From Flavobacterium sp. ASV13 (lineage in GTDB: Bacteria > Bacteroidota > Bacteroidia > Flavobacteriales > Flavobacteriaceae): 64,000 bases of DNA. Of this stretch, positions 50,801 to 58,520 are shown one piece after another. Location: positions 295,074 to 359,073 of the forward strand of contig NZ_KN050752.1 of the NCBI RefSeq assembly GCF_000745775.1, given 5' to 3'. How positions within the stretch are numbered: position 1 is the first letter of the stretch; each line of letters begins with the position of its first letter. The notes under the pieces are model-generated. The model was not told where the DNA came from. It did no database searches and saw only the letters and a program-made list of their open reading frames with translations. The translations under genes and the position numbers were made by a program.

Positions 50801-52147
50801 ATGTTTAAAAAAATATTAATTGCGAATAGAGGAGAAATTGCACTTCGTGTAATTCGTACATGTAAGGAAATGGGAATTAAAACAGTTGCCGTTTACTCTA
50901 CAGCCGATGCAGAAAGCTTACATGTTAAGTTTGCTGATGAAGCGGTTTGTATTGGTCCCCCACCAAGTAACTTATCGTACTTAAAAATGTCAAATATTAT
51001 TGCTGCTGCAGAAATTACAAATGCAGATGCAATTCACCCAGGATACGGTTTCCTTTCTGAGAATGCTAAATTCTCAAAAATTTGTCAAGAGCACGGAATC
51101 AAATTTATTGGTGCAGCTCCTGAAATGATCGACAGAATGGGAGATAAAGCTTCTGCAAAAGCTACAATGAAAGCGGCAGGAGTACCTTGTGTACCAGGTT
51201 CAGACGGATTATTAGAATCTTATGAGCATGCACAAAAAACAGCAGCAGAAATCGGTTATCCGGTTATGATGAAAGCTACTGCAGGTGGTGGTGGAAAAGG
51301 AATGCGTGCTATCTGGAAAGAAGATGAGCTTTTGAAAGCTTGGGAAAGCGCACGTCAGGAAGCTGCTGCAGCATTTGGAAATGACGGAATGTACATGGAG
51401 AAACTTATTGAAGAACCACGTCATATCGAAATTCAAGTAGTTGGAGATTCTTATGGAAAAGCATGTCACCTTTCTGAAAGAGACTGTTCAGTACAACGTC
51501 GTCACCAAAAACTTACTGAAGAAACACCTTCGCCTTTCATGACAGACGAATTACGTACTAAAATGGGAGAAGCTGCTGTAAAAGCTGCTGAGTTCATTAA
51601 ATACGAAGGAGCTGGAACTGTAGAATTCTTAGTTGACAAACACAGAAATTTCTACTTCATGGAAATGAATACTCGTATTCAGGTTGAACACCCAATTACT
51701 GAACAAGTAATTGATTACGATTTGATTCGCGAGCAAATTATGGTTGCAGCTGGAATTCCAATTTCAGGTAAAAACTATTTACCACAATTACACGCTATCG
51801 AATGCCGTATTAATGCTGAAGATCCTTATAACGATTTTCGTCCTTCACCAGGAAAAATTACTACGCTTCATATGCCAGGAGGACACGGAGTACGTTTAGA
51901 TACTCACGTTTATTCTGGTTACAGCATTCCACCAAATTACGATTCTATGATTGCTAAGTTGATTACAACTGCACAATCTCGTGAAGAAGCTATCAGTAAA
52001 ATGAGAAGAGCTTTGGATGAATTCGTAATCGAAGGTGTGAAAACTACAATACCTTTCCACAGACAATTAATGGATGATCCAAAATATATTGCAGGTGATT
52101 ATACAACTGCATTTATGGATACTTTCAAAATGAATAGTCCAGAATAA
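50801..52147 (+). CDS. accC: Acetyl-CoA carboxylase biotin carboxylase subunit
   Basis: 448 residues, the standard length: N-terminal [23 protein letters not shown]-grasp domain with the [12 protein letters not shown] loop (about 158-169), [23 protein letters not shown] (about 287-300), and the C-terminal biotin carboxylase domain. It carboxylates the biotin of AccB with bicarbonate and ATP for malonyl-CoA synthesis. accA and accD are not in the window. Confidence 0.96.
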   Translation: MFKKILIANRGEIALRVIRTCKEMGIKTVAVYSTADAESLHVKFADEAVCIGPPPSNLSYLKMSNIIAAAEITNADAIHPGYGFLSENAKFSKICQEHGIKFIGAAPEMIDRMGDKASAKATMKAAGVPCVPGSDGLLESYEHAQKTAAEIGYPVMMKATAGGGGKGMRAIWKEDELLKAWESARQEAAAAFGNDGMYMEKLIEEPRHIEIQVVGDSYGKACHLSERDCSVQRRHQKLTEETPSPFMTDELRTKMGEAAVKAAEFIKYEGAGTVEFLVDKHRNFYFMEMNTRIQVEHPITEQVIDYDLIREQIMVAAGIPISGKNYLPQLHAIECRINAEDPYNDFRPSPGKITTLHMPGGHGVRLDTHVYSGYSIPPNYDSMIAKLITTAQSREEAISKMRRALDEFVIEGVKTTIPFHRQLMDDPKYIAGDYTTAFMDTFKMNSPE

Positions 52148-52151
52148 TTTT

Positions 52152-52182
52152 AAAAGGCTGTCGATTTCGACAGCCTTTTTTA
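52152..52182 (+). terminator. Terminator after accC
   Basis: 12-bp perfect stem AAAAGGCTGTCG / CGACAGCCTTTT, loop ATTT, then T's. Confidence 0.9.
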
Positions 52183-52193
52183 TTTTTACTACA

Positions 52194-52224
52194 AACCCGA
52201 TGAGTTTTTAACTTATCGGGTTTT
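52194..52224 (+). terminator. Second hairpin after accC
   Basis: Stem AACCCGATGAG / CTTATCGGGTT (one G-T pair) with T-rich 3' side. It is a back-up terminator or a repeat remnant that isolates the next operon. Confidence 0.65.
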
Positions 52225-52245
52225 GTTGTTTTCATAAGTTAGGAA

Positions 52246-52294
52246 ACACTAAAAGTGTATAATTTTTACACACTCATTTAGAGAATTACACACT
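52246..52294. promoter_or_regulatory. ACACT boxes upstream of the PepSY-like array
   Basis: ACACT (52246-52250), AGTGTATAA inverted to TTACACACT (21-bp palindrome, 52254-52274) and a direct TTACACACT at 52286-52294, exactly 20 bp after the previous one. They lie about 150-195 nt before the first array gene, in the position expected for sites of an activator such as the sigma-54 regulator encoded at the far end of the array. Confidence 0.5.
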
Positions 52295-52312
52295 TTTTAC
52301 AATTTGAAAATT

Positions 52313-52330
52313 TTGGCATGATAATGAAAA
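52313..52330 (+). promoter_or_regulatory. Weak sigma-54-like promoter candidate
   Basis: TTGGCATGATAATGAAAA has the -24 GG context TTGGCA but not the -12 GC. It is of interest only because ACACT boxes lie just upstream and an NtrC-type activator gene is near. Confidence 0.3.
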
Positions 52331-52441
52331 GTCCTTTAAAAACAAGGGATTAGGTGTGATGGAGGTATGTTTTTACTTTACGGCATAATAATTTCATTAT
52401 CTAAAGCGTAAACAACTATAAACAAAACTAAAATTTACATT

Positions 52442-52738
52442 ATGAAAAAGATATTATTATCAGCCGCTATTGTTTTGGGAAGTTTAACTTCATTCGCAGC
52501 AAACTCTTCAAATGAAGATTCTATTGTAAAAACAGTTTCAATTCAGGATGAATATACTGAAATTAAATTAGAAGAATTGCCAGCTGCAGTTACTGACGCT
52601 TTAAAAAAATCATTTCCAAATGCAGTAGTTTCTAAAGCATACAAAAATGAAAAAGCACAATATAAACTGGATGTAACAGTTGGAGGCAAAGAAGGGAATC
52701 TTTTTGCTAACGCCGACGGAACTTGGATTCAAAAATAA
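52442..52738 (+). CDS. PepSY-like small secreted protein, array copy 1
   Basis: 98 residues: signal peptide (about 1-20, LSAAIVLGSLTSFAA), then a single PepSY-like/DUF2874 unit, QDEYTEIKLEELPAAVTDALKK and KAYKNEKAQYKLDVTV, ending in ANADGTWIQK. First of six tandem paralogues and closest to copies 2 and 3. Such domains bind or inhibit proteases in some families; here the role is unknown. It is periplasmic or exported. It is preceded by the ACACT boxes, so it probably leads the transcript. Confidence 0.85.
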   Translation: MKKILLSAAIVLGSLTSFAANSSNEDSIVKTVSIQDEYTEIKLEELPAAVTDALKKSFPNAVVSKAYKNEKAQYKLDVTVGGKEGNLFANADGTWIQK

Positions 52739-52811
52739 TCTAAAAAGCGTCCCATGTATTTTCAAATAAAAAATACTAAAATCAAATTAACTATCTTAAA
52801 ATACTATTATC

Positions 52812-53114
52812 ATGAAAAAATTATTTCTATCAGCCGCAATCGTTTTGGGAGGTTTAACATCATTTGCTTCGACTTCGACTTCTCAAATATCAAATTCAAT
52901 CGTAAAAACAGTTTCAATTCAAGACGAGTACACTGAAATTAAATTAGAAGAAGTTCCTACTGCAGTTACAGACGCACTTAAAAAAGCCTACCCAGATGCA
53001 GTGCTTTCAAAAGCATATAAAAATGCTGCATCACAATATAAACTTGACGTTACTGTAGGTGACAAAGTAGGTTCTGTTTATGCGAATGCAGACGGAACAT
53101 GGGTTAAAAAATAA
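52812..53114 (+). CDS. PepSY-like small secreted protein, array copy 2
   Basis: 100 residues with the same build as copy 1: signal peptide ending TSFAS, QDEYTEIKLEEVPTAVTDALKK, KAYKNAASQYKLDVTVGDK, ANADGTWVKK. Its DNA is very close to that of copy 3, including the signal-peptide region, so this is the most recent duplication in the array. 73 nt after copy 1, with no terminator between them. Confidence 0.85.
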   Translation: MKKLFLSAAIVLGGLTSFASTSTSQISNSIVKTVSIQDEYTEIKLEEVPTAVTDALKKAYPDAVLSKAYKNAASQYKLDVTVGDKVGSVYANADGTWVKK

Positions 53115-53163
53115 TCCCTTTTTGTTCCAATCAAATTAATTAACTCTATTAAATATACACACT

Positions 53164-53460
53164 ATGAAAAATTTATTTTTATCAGCCGCAATCGTTTTGG
53201 GAAGTTTAACATCATTTGCTTCAACTTCTCCAATTACAAATTCAATCGTAAAATCAATTTCTGTTCAGGATGAATACACAGAAATTAAAAATGAAGAAGT
53301 TCCTTCTGCAGTTATAGATGCGCTTAAAAAAGCATATCCAACAGCAGTACTTAATAAAGCTTACAAAAATACAGCTTCACAATATAAGCTTGAAATTACA
53401 GTAGGTGATAAAGTGGGTTCTCTGTATGCAAATGCAGATGGATCTTGGATCAAAAAATAA
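53164..53460 (+). CDS. PepSY-like small secreted protein, array copy 3
   Basis: 98 residues; signal peptide ending TSFAS, QDEYTEIKNEEVPSAVIDALKK, KAYKNTASQYKLEITVGDK, ANADGSWIKK. Nearly identical in its first third to copy 2 at the DNA level. The replaced K-to-N in the first helix and other changes lie on the mature part. 49 nt after copy 2. Confidence 0.85.
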   Translation: MKNLFLSAAIVLGSLTSFASTSPITNSIVKSISVQDEYTEIKNEEVPSAVIDALKKAYPTAVLNKAYKNTASQYKLEITVGDKVGSLYANADGSWIKK

Positions 53461-53488
53461 GAAGTTCAACAACTAAAAATATTACATT

Positions 53489-53770
53489 ATGAAAAAGTTA
53501 ATCTTATCGGCAGCAATCCTTTTAGGAGGGCTGTCAATACAAGCCACACCAATTGTTGCCAATGTAGCAACAGTGAAATTTCAGGATGAATACAAAGAAG
53601 TAGATGCTGTTCCGGCAGCCATCAAAACTGCTTTAGACAATGCTTATCCTGGTGTAAAACTTGATAAAGCGTATGTAAACGATAAAAAAGAATATAAAAT
53701 TGACATTATCGTGAGAGATGTGAAATCAACAGTTTACACTGACGAAAAAGGAAATATTCTTAAAAAGTAA
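53489..53770 (+). CDS. PepSY-like small secreted protein, array copy 4
   Basis: 93 residues, the shortest copy. Signal peptide MKKLILSAAILLGGLSIQA, then QDEYKEVDAVPAAIKTALDN, KAYVNDKKEYKIDIIVRD, TDEKGNILKK. Belongs with copies 5 and 6 (shared VPAA and NxKKEYK motifs) as the second subgroup. 28 nt after copy 3. Confidence 0.85.
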   Translation: MKKLILSAAILLGGLSIQATPIVANVATVKFQDEYKEVDAVPAAIKTALDNAYPGVKLDKAYVNDKKEYKIDIIVRDVKSTVYTDEKGNILKK

Positions 53771-53790
53771 CTATTTAAACTATCCCCACT

Positions 53791-54087
53791 ATGAAAAAGT
53801 TAATCTTATCGGCAGCTGTCGTTTTTGGAAGTTTGTCAATCAATGCTGCAACTATTGTTGCAAAAACTGAAATGGTTCTATCAGTAAATGTTCAGGATGA
53901 ATATACTGAGGTTGCTGCAGATGCTGTTCCGGCAGCAGTGAAATCGACTATCGAAAAATCTTTTCCAGGTACAAAACTAGAAAAAGCATATAAAAACGCG
54001 AAGAACGAATATAAACTTGTCATAGCAAGCGGAGAGAAAAAGTATACTTTTTTTACAGATGCTTCTGGAAATATTATTAAAAAATAA
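53791..54087 (+). CDS. PepSY-like small secreted protein, array copy 5
   Basis: 98 residues. Signal peptide MKKLILSAAVVFGSLSINA, then QDEYTEVAADAVPAAVKSTIEK, KAYKNAKNEYKLVIASGEK, TDASGNIIKK. Second-subgroup member; the 20-nt gap to copy 4 suggests co-translation of neighbouring frames on one mRNA. Confidence 0.85.
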   Translation: MKKLILSAAVVFGSLSINAATIVAKTEMVLSVNVQDEYTEVAADAVPAAVKSTIEKSFPGTKLEKAYKNAKNEYKLVIASGEKKYTFFTDASGNIIKK

Positions 54088-54107
54088 TTCTTAAAAAAAA
54101 GAGCATT

Positions 54108-54407
54108 ATGAAAAAGTTAGCCATCGTGACAGCTGTTGTTGTTTTAGCAAGTTTGTCTATTCCGGCAACTGCGGAAACACTTTTAACTAAAGAAAAAACA
54201 TCCGTTTTAGTTCAAACAGAATATACAGAAGTAACTGTAGACGCTGTGCCGGCGGCGGTAAAAACTGCTCTGCAGACTGCTTATCCAAATGCAAAATTGG
54301 AAAAAGCTTATGTAAATGAGAAAAAAGAATACAAATTAGAAATATCAGTTAAGGATCAGAAGGCTACTGTTTATTCAGATGTCAATGGCAATTGGCTGAA
54401 AATATAA
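54108..54407 (+). CDS. PepSY-like small secreted protein, array copy 6
   Basis: 99 residues. Signal peptide MKKLAIVTAVVVLASLSIPATA is the most diverged of the set, followed by QTEYTEVTVDAVPAAVKTALQT, KAYVNEKKEYKLEISVKD and SDVNGNWLKI. Note QTEY instead of QDEY. Last copy; an intrinsic terminator follows before the response-regulator gene. Confidence 0.85.
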   Translation: MKKLAIVTAVVVLASLSIPATAETLLTKEKTSVLVQTEYTEVTVDAVPAAVKTALQTAYPNAKLEKAYVNEKKEYKLEISVKDQKATVYSDVNGNWLKI

Positions 54408-54456
54408 TAGATATATTATAAATATAATTAGGTGAATTAGATTTATGTTTTTGGTG

Positions 54457-54491
54457 AAAAAGAGATTGCTTATAGCAGTCTCTTTTTTTTT
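54457..54491 (+). terminator. Terminator closing the PepSY-like array
   Basis: Stem AAAAAGAGATTGC / GCAGTCTCTTTTT with loop TTATA and one G-T pair, followed by a long T run. Confidence 0.85.
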
Positions 54492-54555
54492 GCATAATTT
54501 TGTGAGAATACAACTTTAATAGTATTATTTTAGCAAAAAAAGTCCTTAAAAACAG

Positions 54556-55908
54556 ATGTCAAAGATATTATTGATAGAAGATGATATTTCGTTTTGTAAA
54601 TTATTAGAGAAATTTCTAATAAAAAAAGCATACGAGGTAACAATAGCTTTCTCTGCTGCAGAAGCCAGATCAGCAATCAAAAATGAATCATTCGATTTGA
54701 TTTTGACTGATCTTCGCCTGCCTGATTCTGATGGTATCGGACTAATGACCGAATTCAAAAATTCTCATCCGCACATTCCTGTTATTATGATGACAGGTTA
54801 TTCTGATGTGAATACAGCTGTAAAAGCGATAAAAAATGGTGCAGCCGATTATATTTCGAAACCTTTTAATCCCGATGAGGTTTTATTAGTCATTACAAAC
54901 GCGTTGCAAAATAATAATGAAACTGAGGAGGTTGTTTCTAAAGAGAAGAAACCAGCTAAAAAACAAGTTTCTTCTGAAAATGAATTCGTAAGAGGAATTT
55001 CTGTCGCTTCACGAAAATTATTAGATCATATTCAATTGGTAAGTCCGACAGATATGTCTGTTTTGATTATCGGCGAAAGCGGAACCGGAAAAGAAATTAT
55101 TGCCAAAAGCATTCATCAGCAAAGTACTCGAAAAAACAATAATTTTATTGCAGTTGATTGTGGTGCAATTCCGAAAGAATTAGCGGCAAGTGAATTCTTT
55201 GGACATTTAAAAGGATCTTTTACCGGAGCAATCAGCGATAAGATGGGTTATTTTGAAGCTGCAAATGGTGGAACGCTTTTTCTGGATGAAATTGGAAATC
55301 TTTCTTATGAGAATCAAATTCAATTATTGAGAGCACTTCAGGAAAGAAAAATAAAACCCGTTGGAAGTAATAAAGAAATAAACGTCGATATCCGAATCAT
55401 AACTGCAACAAATGAAGATTTACGTGAAGCAGTAAAAAACGGCGATTTCAGAGAAGATTTATACCATAGAATCAATGAATTCTCGATTCTTTCGCCTTCA
55501 TTAAAAGAAAGAGGAGAAGATTTAATGGTTTTTGCGGATTATTTCCTGGAAAAAGCCAATCAACAACTCAATAAAGATATTATTGGATTTTCGCCAGAAG
55601 TGGTGACTATTTTTCAAAGTTACAATTGGCCAGGGAATTTGCGTGAACTTCAAAATTGCGTAAAACGTGCTACACTTTTGACTCGTGGAAATTATATTGA
55701 AAGCGAAGTTTTGCCTGCCGAATTTTTTCAGATTCAAAAGCAGAATTCATTTGAATCAGTGGCTGGTTTTTCTTTATCTGAAAATGAAAAAGAAACCATC
55801 ATTCATGCACTTTCAAAAACGCAAAACAATAAATCGGAAGCAGCAAAACTGCTTAAAATTACAAGAAAGACACTTTATAATAAATTGAAGCAATACAATA
55901 TTGATTAA
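54556..55908 (+). CDS. Sigma-54-dependent response regulator (NtrC family)
   Basis: 450 residues: receiver domain (1-120, phospho-acceptor Asp52 in ILTDLRLPDSDG), AAA+ domain (about 145-375) with Walker A GESGTGKE (about 173), sigma-54 contact loop GSFTGA (variant of GAFTGA), Walker B LFLDEIGN, and a C-terminal Fis-type helix-turn-helix (about 410-448, SEAAKLLKITRKTLYNKL). It activates sigma-54 promoters after phosphorylation. Its stop overlaps that of the convergent hybrid kinase by 4 nt, and the two are the evident two-component pair. The PepSY-like array just upstream is the likely target. Confidence 0.94.
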   Translation: MSKILLIEDDISFCKLLEKFLIKKAYEVTIAFSAAEARSAIKNESFDLILTDLRLPDSDGIGLMTEFKNSHPHIPVIMMTGYSDVNTAVKAIKNGAADYISKPFNPDEVLLVITNALQNNNETEEVVSKEKKPAKKQVSSENEFVRGISVASRKLLDHIQLVSPTDMSVLIIGESGTGKEIIAKSIHQQSTRKNNNFIAVDCGAIPKELAASEFFGHLKGSFTGAISDKMGYFEAANGGTLFLDEIGNLSYENQIQLLRALQERKIKPVGSNKEINVDIRIITATNEDLREAVKNGDFREDLYHRINEFSILSPSLKERGEDLMVFADYFLEKANQQLNKDIIGFSPEVVTIFQSYNWPGNLRELQNCVKRATLLTRGNYIESEVLPAEFFQIQKQNSFESVAGFSLSENEKETIIHALSKTQNNKSEAAKLLKITRKTLYNKLKQYNID

Positions 55909-58340
55909 ATGATTTCGTCTTCTAGGATTTTAAAAAGTGAAGTGATTTTGTTTTTTAAATCGGAATAAATGTTTTTTGCTTCAGCAATTTTAAAATCATT
56001 TTTTTCTAAAACTATTAAAATTCCGGCAATCTCATTTGCTTCAATTTGTTTGAACATCGGCGCAATTCGATGTGCAATTGCATTTATTTCTGCAGCATTT
56101 TCATCAGCAATGGCACTTTCCAAATAGACTAAATTTTCATTTGTGCTTTCTATAAATGATTTTAAAACATCATTTAAAGCATTTTTATCATGACCCAGAA
56201 AATCTTTAAGAGTTTCTAATGAATATAATTTAGTTGATGTTTTTTCTTCAGTTTCGTGTGTTTCAACTTGAGGGAGTGTTTCATTTCCTAAAATAATTCG
56301 GATAGTTTCCAGCAATATTTTTGGTGAATAGGGTTTTTTCACAACTGTTATAAATCCTGCATCTGAATAAACTGAAGCGTCAAGATCTGCTCTTCCGGTC
56401 AAAGCAATTACTGGCTGATTTTGATAAAAAGTGCTGTTTTTAAGTTTTTCTAAAAACATGAAACCATCTATTTCTGGCATTTGAATGTCGGTAATAACAA
56501 AATCAAAATTCGTTTTCTGAATAACTTCCAAAGCTTTACTGGCATTGCTAAAAGACAAAACCTGATGTTTTTCCTGTCTCAGAACGCCGCTGGTCAAATT
56601 CAGTAGATTAATATCATCATCAATAACAACAAAAGTCTGTGATTTGGTTGGAAGTAAAATAGGTTTTTTAATTTCTTTAATTGTATTCGTACTAGTGTCA
56701 AATAATAATGGAAGCTGAATTTCAAAAGTACTACCTTGCCCAAAAACACTTTCAAGCTGCAATGTTCCTCCTAAAATCGAAATTATTTTTTGGCAAATTG
56801 ATAAGCCTAAACCTGTTCCGCCATATTTTTTTTCGATGTTTTCATTCGCCTGTGCAAATTCTTCAAAAACTAATTTCTGATTTCCTTTTTCGATTCCAAT
56901 TCCGGTATCTTCAATTGTGATCGTAAAAAAATCATTGTTTTCAGTCAAAAAAGCATTAATTCTGATATAGCCCTCTTCTGTAAATTTATAGGCATTTCCA
57001 ATGATATTGCTTAAAATTTGCTTCAGGCGAAATGGATCGCCAACAATTTTTGAATTTAATTTTTCATCAACATTGATTATTAAGTCAATGTTCTTTTGTT
57101 TGTAAACGGTTTGAATACTTTTGGCGACTTCATCAATAATCTGTGGTAATGAAAACGGGACTTTTTCAATTGTAATTTTTCCTGCTTCTATCTGAGAAAA
57201 ATCCAGTAAATCCTGAACTAACTGTGTTATATATTCAGAGGAGTTTTTGATATTGTTAATGAAATAAGACTGTTTTGTATTAACATCAGAATTGCCTAGA
57301 AGTTCAGAATAACCCACAATGGTACTCAACGGCGTTTTTAAATCATGACTTACGGTCGAGATCAATTGTTCACGGCTTTTAAGAAGATTCTTTGTTTTGA
57401 AATTCGCGATTTCAAGCTGTTTTTTATACAATTGTGATTTCGAATAATCACTTACAATTAAAATAGAAAAGAAAATCGTCAGAATCAAACCGATAATAGC
57501 CGAAGCAGTTACGATTTCATTTACTTTTTTAAGTGATTTTTCTTTTAAAGAATTGTTTTTAATGGAGTTGATGATGATTTCGCGTTCGATAATTCGAAGT
57601 ACTTTTCGCAGTTGGTCAGAAATTGCGATTTCGTTTTTCAGCAATTTGTTTTCTTCAAAATTCAAAGATTCTTTTTTCTTTTCGGCTCTTAATTTTACGG
57701 AGCTTAAAAGTTTTTTTGAATTTGCTAAAATCGAGTCCGAAGCTTTTTTACTCAGCGTATTGGTGCTGTCATCCGGAATATTCTGATTGAGATAATCGAC
57801 GTATTTTTGAAGCACATTTTTTTGATACGCGCCCAACTGATTTGGATTTTTAGTAAAATCCTGAAGTTCTAATTTGCGAAGCTTAAACTCCATTTTGGTA
57901 ATTTCGTCAATTGCTGAATTTACTGAAACTTCATCGTCGGCCTTATTTTTTATGGTTTTTAGCTGCTGAATATTTTTGGTTTTTTCTGCCAATAAATAAG
58001 TCACGCTGTCTAAAAGCACTTTTTGATATTCTGTAGTAACAATTTGCTTTAAAGTGTCGATTCGCGCGCGGAGAGAATCGCTTTCAATTACATAACTTTT
58101 AAAGTCTTTATCAGAATTGGTTTGAATGGTTTTTCGTGCTAAACTTTCTGTTTTGTAAACGTTCGAGAAAAGCTTGCTGACTCTTAAGATTTTTGTTTTT
58201 TCAAATGCAATTTTATCTTCTAATTTATTATAAACTACATTCTCAGAATATAAGAACCATCCCACGGTAACAACCAATGCAAGTAATGCAACATAGCTGA
58301 AAAGCACTTTGATGGCTGTGTAACTTTTTTTGCTTTCCAT
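55905..58340 (-). CDS. Hybrid sensor histidine kinase with receiver and Hpt domains
   Basis: 811 residues: membrane helix (about 11-28), a long coiled-coil-rich periplasmic sensor (about 29-270), second helix (about 275-296), HisKA (His332 in STVSHDLKTPLS), HATPase (about 430-545; N-box NIIGNAYKF, G-boxes DTGIGI and GGTGLGLSI), receiver (Asp618 in VITDIQMPEIDG) and C-terminal Hpt domain (His757 in AIAHRIAPMFKQI). A full phosphorelay is thus present, able to feed the response regulator encoded convergently. No known ligand domain is seen in the sensor part. Confidence 0.94.
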   Translation of the reverse strand: MESKKSYTAIKVLFSYVALLALVVTVGWFLYSENVVYNKLEDKIAFEKTKILRVSKLFSNVYKTESLARKTIQTNSDKDFKSYVIESDSLRARIDTLKQIVTTEYQKVLLDSVTYLLAEKTKNIQQLKTIKNKADDEVSVNSAIDEITKMEFKLRKLELQDFTKNPNQLGAYQKNVLQKYVDYLNQNIPDDSTNTLSKKASDSILANSKKLLSSVKLRAEKKKESLNFEENKLLKNEIAISDQLRKVLRIIEREIIINSIKNNSLKEKSLKKVNEIVTASAIIGLILTIFFSILIVSDYSKSQLYKKQLEIANFKTKNLLKSREQLISTVSHDLKTPLSTIVGYSELLGNSDVNTKQSYFINNIKNSSEYITQLVQDLLDFSQIEAGKITIEKVPFSLPQIIDEVAKSIQTVYKQKNIDLIINVDEKLNSKIVGDPFRLKQILSNIIGNAYKFTEEGYIRINAFLTENNDFFTITIEDTGIGIEKGNQKLVFEEFAQANENIEKKYGGTGLGLSICQKIISILGGTLQLESVFGQGSTFEIQLPLLFDTSTNTIKEIKKPILLPTKSQTFVVIDDDINLLNLTSGVLRQEKHQVLSFSNASKALEVIQKTNFDFVITDIQMPEIDGFMFLEKLKNSTFYQNQPVIALTGRADLDASVYSDAGFITVVKKPYSPKILLETIRIILGNETLPQVETHETEEKTSTKLYSLETLKDFLGHDKNALNDVLKSFIESTNENLVYLESAIADENAAEINAIAHRIAPMFKQIEANEIAGILIVLEKNDFKIAEAKNIYSDLKNKITSLFKILEDEII

Positions 58341-58463
58341 AGATTTTTAAAGTGGGAATGTGGTGGTTTTAAAATCGAATTCTCTGCAATTTATTCAAAA
58401 AAATCTGTTTTAAAAAGAGAAATACGACCGAAAGTGTTATATAATTCAAAGGTTCAGAAAAGA

Positions 58464-58498
58464 AAATAGCCACAGATTATATAAAATCTGTGGCTATT
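58464..58498 (-). terminator. Hairpin after the S9 peptidase gene
   Basis: 14-bp stem AATAGCCACAGATT / AATCTGTGGCTATT, with T-rich sequence on the minus strand. The arm AGCCACAGATT recurs at 32607-32617, so the terminator is built from an interspersed repeat. Confidence 0.75.
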
Positions 58499-58520
58499 AA
58501 AATGTTTCTTATTTTTTAAA

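Noticed and set aside
52754-52936. 60-codon frame overlapping PepSY copy 2
   Set aside because: Different frame of a clear gene with signal peptide; no homology-like features.
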